64,000 nucleotides of DNA from Colwellia sp. MB02u-6. Its GTDB lineage: Bacteria; Pseudomonadota; Gammaproteobacteria; Enterobacterales; Alteromonadaceae. The stretch is from positions 159,437 to 223,436 of the forward strand of contig NZ_JACGVG010000025.1 in NCBI RefSeq assembly GCF_014077095.1. The letters are read 5' to 3'. Positions 59,099-64,000 of the stretch are shown here, in pieces (position 1 is the stretch's first letter; each line of letters opens with the position of its first letter). The position numbers and the translations under genes were made by a program. The notes beneath the pieces were generated by a model. That model worked only from the letters and a program-made list of their open reading frames with translations. It had not been told where the DNA came from and made no database searches.

Positions 59099-60697
59099 AT
59101 GAAAATATTAATGGCGGCGGCAGAAAATGACGCTTTACCACGCGGAAAAGTCGGTGGTATTGGTGACGTAGTTCGAGATATTCCACTCGCTTTAGCCAAA
59201 ATAGGTCAAGAGGTTGATGTGGTCATGCCAGGTTATGGTAGCTTTTCTAAGCTTGCCGGCGCCCAACATGTGACGGCATTAGAGGTTATGTTTGGTGGAC
59301 AAGCGCAAACCGTTGATATTTTCAAAATTTCATTAACACCATCGCCAACGACTGTGTCAGGCAATTTATCAGTCACGTCAGCAAAAAAAGTGACGCAATG
59401 GGTGATTGAACATCCTTTGTTTGCCATTGGTGGTATTGGTGAAATTTACTGTAACGACCCCAGTAATCGACCTTTTGCGTCTGACGCCAGCAAGTTTGCC
59501 TTATTTAGCGCAGCGGTGGCTAAAGCGATTATTAGTGATGTTTTTGGTAAAATTGATGTAATACACTTACACGACTGGCATACCGCTATGGTGTCAGTAT
59601 TGCGTGCTTACGACCCTCAATATCAAGCCTTAAAGGCCATTAAAACCGTTTACACCATTCACAATATAGCACTGCAAGGTATTAGACCCCTTGATGGCGA
59701 TGAATCATCATTAAAGGCTTGGTTTCCTGATTTAGCTTTCGATGAAAGCCAAATCAAGGATCCTAGATACCACAACTGTTACAACCCGATGCGCTCTGGC
59801 ATTAATCTGTCAGATAAAGTCCATGCAGTGTCACCTACTTACGCCAAAGAAATATTATTACCCAGTAATGATCAACATGGCTATTATGGCGGTGAAGGTT
59901 TAGAAAATGACTTGCGCCATGCCGCTGACTCAGGAAATTTGCAGGGTATATTGAATGGTTGCGAATACCCAGATAAAGTCAATGTTCGCCTTAACCCAAA
60001 AGATTTAATGACGCTTTGTGAACAGGAAGTTATGAAGTGGCTAGCCGATAAGCCTTTAGTTGATAACGCACATTTAATCGCGATCACGCGCTTAAAACAA
60101 CTGGCCGCGAAAAAGCATAAAAAACTGCCTTTAGTGTTAACGTCAGTTGGACGCATTACCGATCAAAAGGTACGGCTTTTTCAACAAGTCATGGCCAATG
60201 GCGAAACCGCGTTAGAGCAGTTATTAACCCTATTGTCTGATCAGGGTATTTTTATCTTATTAGGCAGTGGCGATAATAAGCTAGAAGCGTTTTTAGCCCA
60301 GGTAGCCTCGAAGCATAGTAATTTTATTTTCTTAAAAGGCTACTCAGAAGCGTTATCGATAAGTATGTATAATTCCGGCGATTTATTCTTAATGCCAAGC
60401 TCATTTGAACCTTGTGGTATCAGTCAAATGTTGGCAATGCGAGCAGGGCAACCCTGTTTAGCGCACAGCGTAGGTGGCTTGAGTGACACAATAACCGATA
60501 ATGTAAACGGTTTTACCTTCAATGGCGATAATCCGCTACAACAAGCTGAAAATATGCTCAGCCGTTTTCAGTCGGTATTAGCAATAAAACAAAAAAGCCC
60601 AAAAAATTGGACTAAAATATCAACTAATGCTTTTAAATCAAGATATTTGTGGAGTGATGTTGCATACGACTACCTTAAACATTTATACCGTAATTAA
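59099..60697 (+). CDS. glgA: Glycogen synthase (ADP-glucose), GT5
   Basis: A 532-residue GT-B glycosyltransferase that adds glucose from ADP-glucose to alpha-1,4 glucans. The N-terminal loop is KVGGIGDVVRDIPLAL in place of the commoner KTGGLGDV. HDWHTAMVSV, YTIHNIALQG and the C-terminal SSFEPCGISQMLAMRAG (retaining catalytic Glu region) and HSVGGLSDT are all present. ATG 59099 is chosen because AAAGG lies 6 nt upstream; a further ATG at 59084 has no ribosome site. It ends the cluster and is probably followed by the stem near 60776. Confidence 0.95.
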   Translation: MKILMAAAENDALPRGKVGGIGDVVRDIPLALAKIGQEVDVVMPGYGSFSKLAGAQHVTALEVMFGGQAQTVDIFKISLTPSPTTVSGNLSVTSAKKVTQWVIEHPLFAIGGIGEIYCNDPSNRPFASDASKFALFSAAVAKAIISDVFGKIDVIHLHDWHTAMVSVLRAYDPQYQALKAIKTVYTIHNIALQGIRPLDGDESSLKAWFPDLAFDESQIKDPRYHNCYNPMRSGINLSDKVHAVSPTYAKEILLPSNDQHGYYGGEGLENDLRHAADSGNLQGILNGCEYPDKVNVRLNPKDLMTLCEQEVMKWLADKPLVDNAHLIAITRLKQLAAKKHKKLPLVLTSVGRITDQKVRLFQQVMANGETALEQLLTLLSDQGIFILLGSGDNKLEAFLAQVASKHSNFIFLKGYSEALSISMYNSGDLFLMPSSFEPCGISQMLAMRAGQPCLAHSVGGLSDTITDNVNGFTFNGDNPLQQAENMLSRFQSVLAIKQKSPKNWTKISTNAFKSRYLWSDVAYDYLKHLYRN

Positions 60698-61008
60698 GCC
60701 TGTTATTGCACCTTAATCTGTTTTCTTTGTTGAGCGCTAAAACGGTATAGTGAAGGGGGTATATATTATATACATAGCCACTTCACTAAGTGCTTTCAGT
60801 GGCTATAGGTTAAAGCACTTCATGTCAGCTAAAAATTTTTAAGGGTTTTAGTTTTAGCGACGAGTTATGGGGTCAGAAGGGCATTCAGCTGATATTTAAT
60901 AAATTTCATCGATAAATTGGCTACTTAGGCTATTTTTCGCGTAGTATTTTCGTTAAGTCGACACACTTAACTTCTGAGCTTAATTCAGACTCATGAACGA
61001 GAAATAAT
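60698..61008. other. Intergenic region between glgA and the peptidase
   Basis: Contains the post-glgA stem-loop and AT-rich sequence (TATATATTATATAC near 60760). No gene seen. Confidence 0.5.
60776..60807 (+). terminator. Stem-loop after glgA
   Basis: TAGCCACT and AGTGGCTA form an 8-bp stem ~80 bp past glgA, with an alternative AAGTGCTT/AAGCACTT pairing just inside and beyond. There is no clear T run. Confidence 0.4.
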
Positions 61009-63717
61009 ATGCTAAAAAAATGCTCCCCATTACTTTTTTCACTCCTGATCAGCTTTGTTTGCTCGTTTACACTTTTAGCCAATAGTACCGAGCAGATGTG
61101 GCCTGGCAGTGAATATGATAACTCAATACCGACTTTTACCGACGTTTTAGGTTATGACGTTGGCGAAAAAATTACTCATTATGGTGATATGCTGCGCTAC
61201 TTTGAAGCGCTTGAACGTGCAGCGCCCAAGCAAATTAAATTATTTGAATACGGTCGTACATGGGAAGGCCGTAAGCTTATTTATGTTGCCATTGGTAAAA
61301 GTGATGTTATTGATAATTTAGATGATTTTGCCAATAAAATGCAAAAGCTTTCTGATCCACGTATCACTGATAAAGAGGCAGCAAAACAGTTAATTGCTCA
61401 ACTGCCTGCTTCAGTATGGTTAGGCTATGGCGTTCATGGCAATGAAATTAGTAGCACTGATGCGGCGATGATGACCGCTTATCATTTATTAGCCGCGCCC
61501 AATGAAGCGACTAATCGTAAAATTTTAAAAAACACCATTGTTTTTATTGATCCTTTACAAAATCCAGACGGACGCAGCCGATTTACCAGTCGCTATTACG
61601 CCACGGTGGGCATGCAACACAGTGCTGACAGATTAAGCGCCGAGCATAACGAACCTTGGCCAAGTGGCCGTTCAAACCATTATCTATTTGACATGAACAG
61701 AGATTGGTTAGCGATAACGCAACCTGAAACCGCAGGCCGTATTCGTGTGATGAATCATTATCGGCCATTAGTGGTGATTGACTTACATGAAATGGGTGGT
61801 GACAGCAGTTATTACTTTTCACCTGCTGCACAGCCTTTTAACCCACACATGACGCAAACTCAAATTGATAACATGACCGCTATTGGTAAAAACCATGGCA
61901 AACATTTTGACCGCCTAGGTTTTGATTATTTTACCCGTGAAGTCTTTGATGCTTTTTACCCAGGTTATGGTGATAGTTGGCCAACATTTTATGGTGCGTC
62001 AGCGTCAACCTATGAGGTTTCTTCTGCAAGAGGTGAGCTCTTTAAAAAGCAGACCGGTGAAACTTTAACCTATAAAAATACCGTTCAACGCCATTTTATT
62101 GCTTCAATTTCTACAGCGGAAGGCGTTGCTGAGCATCACGATAAATTACTTAATGACTATTACAATTATCAAACCAGCGCGATTGCAGCAGGCAAAAAAA
62201 ATAAAAAAGAACGGGTCTATATTTTACCTAACCGGAGAAATGTCGCAGGAGGTCATCGCCTTGCAACACTGATGGCCCAGCATGGCGTTGAAGTAAAACA
62301 AGCCGATCATGCCTTTAAACAGTGTGGTAAAAGCTATCAAGCCGGTGCTTATTTTATTGATACGGCTCAGCCTAAAGGTCGCTTTGTTACCACTACCTTT
62401 ACTAAGCAAGTTGATATGGCACCAGCATTTGTTAAAGAGCAAGAGCGTCGACGCGCAAGAAAGTTAGCCGATGAAATCTACGATGTTACGGGTTGGTCAT
62501 TACCGCTTATGTTCGATGTTGATGTTGACACCTGTTCGAAAACCGTGAAAGTCACAAGCCATAGGGTTAAAAGTGATGACCCACTTATCGGCAAAGTGAT
62601 TAATCCTGACGCTAGCGTTGCCTATTTGGTGTCTTGGGGTGATATGGCCGCTGGTCGATTTTTAACTGCAGCACTGCAGCAAAACATTATTGTTAAAAGC
62701 GCGGATAAAGCTTTTACTTTAGCTGAACAAGCATATAATGCCGGTACCTTGATCATCGAAAAGCGTAGTAATGACGATGACTTAGCGACGAAAGTGATGG
62801 AAATAGCCAAAGCTTCAGGCGCGCAAGTTAAAGGGGTTAATTCAAGTTGGGTTACTCAAGGCCCCAGTTTTGGTAGTAGCAATACCATTACCATGACAGC
62901 ACCCAATATTGCTATGGCATGGGACGAACCCGTGAGTTCGCTAAGTGCAGGTAATACTCGCTTCGTTATTGAACGTCAGTTTAATTACCCCGTAACGGCG
63001 ATACGTACCAACACGCTTAAAAGTGCCAACTTATCAAATTACCAAGTGCTTATTTTACCTTCTGGTGACTATAAAGAGTTGCTGGGCATCAGTGGCGCTG
63101 AAAATATCAAGCAATGGGTAAAGCGTGGTGGCGTATTGATCACACTGGGTAGTGCAACGCAATTTGCTGCAGAGCATGATATTGCCTTGTTAGATGTCAA
63201 AAGAGAACGCGCGTTTAAAGACAATAACGACGATAAATCAAATGTAGTTAAAGAGGTTAAAGAAGTTGAAGGCGAGTCTATGGTTGACGGGCAGTTGTTT
63301 AGCACTAAAAATGCGCTAGTGACAGCCAGTGAAAATCCAAAAGAAAAACCTGACTTTGTTGCTGGTGTTTTGGCTAATATTGAAGTTGATCAAGAACATT
63401 GGCTAACAGCTGGGGTGCATAACAAGCTTACCGCTATTGCCTATGGCAGCGATATATATGCGCCGATAAAACTAGCGTCAGGTAAAAACCTTGCTTGGTT
63501 TACTGATGCAGAAAATGTGTTAGCAAGTGGTTATTTATGGGCAGAAAATAAAAAGCAATTGGCTTATAAACCTTACCTTATTCATCAACCTATGGAACAA
63601 GGCATGGTGATCGCTTTTACTCAAGAGCCTACCACTAGAGCATATTTAGATGGGCTAAATATTATGTTAATGAATACTATTTTCAGAGCCGCAGCCCACG
63701 CTAGGCCATTGAGATAA
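61009..63717 (+). CDS. Secreted M14-family zinc carboxypeptidase
   Basis: A 902-residue exported metallopeptidase. A signal peptide (LLFSLLISFVCSFTLLANS) is followed by the M14 domain: GYGVHGNEISSTDAA gives the zinc ligands His and Glu (~143-146), DPLQNPDGRSR the substrate-binding Asn/Arg region, VIDLHEMGGDSS the third zinc His (~259), and ASTYEVSSARGE probably the catalytic Glu (~335). A C-terminal region of about 500 residues, with no motif I can name, follows, containing a glutamine-amidotransferase-like stretch (LPSGDYKELLG, GGVLITLGSATQF). Similar large M14 proteins are common in marine gammaproteobacteria and digest extracellular peptides. ATG 61009; the upstream GAG AAATAAT is a weak ribosome site. 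It stands alone. Confidence 0.92.
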   Translation: MLKKCSPLLFSLLISFVCSFTLLANSTEQMWPGSEYDNSIPTFTDVLGYDVGEKITHYGDMLRYFEALERAAPKQIKLFEYGRTWEGRKLIYVAIGKSDVIDNLDDFANKMQKLSDPRITDKEAAKQLIAQLPASVWLGYGVHGNEISSTDAAMMTAYHLLAAPNEATNRKILKNTIVFIDPLQNPDGRSRFTSRYYATVGMQHSADRLSAEHNEPWPSGRSNHYLFDMNRDWLAITQPETAGRIRVMNHYRPLVVIDLHEMGGDSSYYFSPAAQPFNPHMTQTQIDNMTAIGKNHGKHFDRLGFDYFTREVFDAFYPGYGDSWPTFYGASASTYEVSSARGELFKKQTGETLTYKNTVQRHFIASISTAEGVAEHHDKLLNDYYNYQTSAIAAGKKNKKERVYILPNRRNVAGGHRLATLMAQHGVEVKQADHAFKQCGKSYQAGAYFIDTAQPKGRFVTTTFTKQVDMAPAFVKEQERRRARKLADEIYDVTGWSLPLMFDVDVDTCSKTVKVTSHRVKSDDPLIGKVINPDASVAYLVSWGDMAAGRFLTAALQQNIIVKSADKAFTLAEQAYNAGTLIIEKRSNDDDLATKVMEIAKASGAQVKGVNSSWVTQGPSFGSSNTITMTAPNIAMAWDEPVSSLSAGNTRFVIERQFNYPVTAIRTNTLKSANLSNYQVLILPSGDYKELLGISGAENIKQWVKRGGVLITLGSATQFAAEHDIALLDVKRERAFKDNNDDKSNVVKEVKEVEGESMVDGQLFSTKNALVTASENPKEKPDFVAGVLANIEVDQEHWLTAGVHNKLTAIAYGSDIYAPIKLASGKNLAWFTDAENVLASGYLWAENKKQLAYKPYLIHQPMEQGMVIAFTQEPTTRAYLDGLNIMLMNTIFRAAAHARPLR

Positions 63718-63722
63718 CAGTT

Positions 63723-63759
63723 ACATGGCTCTATAGCTAGTACAACTATAGAGCCATGT
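63723..63759. terminator. Stem-loop after the M14 peptidase
   Basis: ACATGGCTCTATAG and CTATAGAGCCATGT form a perfect 14-bp stem with a 9-nt loop, 6 bp past the stop codon, followed by ATTTA. Confidence 0.6.
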
Positions 63760-63830
63760 ATTTACCTCTTAGCGAGGTTAAGTCGGGCTTATTAAAATAT
63801 CAACAGCCCTGTATTAAAGTAAATTTTATT

Positions 63831-63854
63831 AAAGCGACGAAAGTCGCTTTTTTT
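63831..63854 (+). terminator. Second terminator downstream of the M14 peptidase
   Basis: AAAGCGAC, loop GAAA, GTCGCTTT, then TTTTC: a classic intrinsic terminator. It lies inside a 70-codon frame (63756-63968), which argues against that frame being a gene. Confidence 0.7.
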
Positions 63855-63970
63855 CATCCTGATTTTTTTCGTTATATTACCTGCGATACACTTGAGTTAG
63901 TCACTCAGTTTCAAGTTATAAATACTTGTTTAAAACTTGAAACTGCCGGCCTTTATTCTGCAGCATAATT

Positions 63971-64000
63971 AGTAATCAGTAATCAGTAATCAGTAATCAG
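63971..64000. repeat. 7-bp tandem repeat (AGTAATC)n, cut by the window edge
   Basis: Four complete AGTAATC units plus AG run to the last base, so the array continues beyond the window by an unknown amount. Confidence 0.85.

Noticed and set aside
63756..63968. 70-codon frame after the M14 peptidase
   Set aside because: It contains a classic intrinsic terminator and begins inside another hairpin; no ribosome site and no recognisable family.

Overview
The window looks like chromosome of a marine, probably cold-adapted gammaproteobacterium of the Alteromonadales, most like Colwellia. This is inferred from AT-rich DNA, a TonB-dependent receptor beside a tryptophan-halogenase-like gene, a VF530-family protein, a PEP-CTERM-like protein, and the gene content overall. 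No rRNA, tRNA, CRISPR array, prophage or complete insertion sequence was found.

Left part (1-15,800). A TonB-dependent receptor and the start of a tryptophan-halogenase-like gene read leftward; a lipoprotein pullulanase reads rightward. The intergenic region between them holds three identical 14-bp LacI-type half-symmetric operators and a four-unit 12-bp tandem repeat, which suggests one co-regulated alpha-glucan uptake and debranching unit. After it come a Kef-type antiporter, an overlapping selD-selU pair for 2-selenouridine tRNA, a decayed IS3-type transposase, a flavin-reductase-like protein, a PaaI-type thioesterase, an old-yellow-enzyme reductase and an exported catalase-like peroxidase.

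Middle (15,800-43,000). This is the rearranged part. It holds an AtoE-type short-chain fatty acid transporter, a histidine phosphatase, an RsbQ-like hydrolase coupled to a PAS-PAS-PAS-GGDEF-EAL protein, an ABC exporter, purT, mscS, a D-amino-acid dehydrogenase with a divergent LysR regulator, an unrecognised zinc-ribbon membrane protein and a lipoprotein of unknown function. Between them lie many broken genes: two LysR fragments copied from, or related to, the intact LysR at 43,080; a response regulator; a FlgO/TPR-type protein; a P1B metal ATPase with a one-base frameshift; an ScsD-like thioredoxin protein that has lost its CxxC region; and a PEP-CTERM-like protein frameshifted just after its signal peptide. 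A ~370-bp direct duplication of the purT leader flanks mscS.

Right part (43,000-64,000). A LysR regulator is divergent from glutaryl-CoA dehydrogenase. A full glycogen cluster follows: malQ leftward, and rightward a small CBM48 protein, glgX, glgP, glgC, glgB, pgm and glgA. Together these make ADP-glucose, polymerise and branch it, then phosphorolyse and debranch glycogen, with Pgm linking glucose-1-P to glucose-6-P and MalQ recycling short maltodextrins. Pullulanase at the left end would feed the same pool. The window ends with a large secreted M14 metallocarboxypeptidase and the start of a 7-bp tandem repeat.

The most interesting items are the RsbQ/PAS/c-di-GMP pair, the operator cluster, the shared junction in the LysR fragments, and the decayed metal-handling island. 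Functions were assigned by reading motifs and from memory of the families; nothing was searched.
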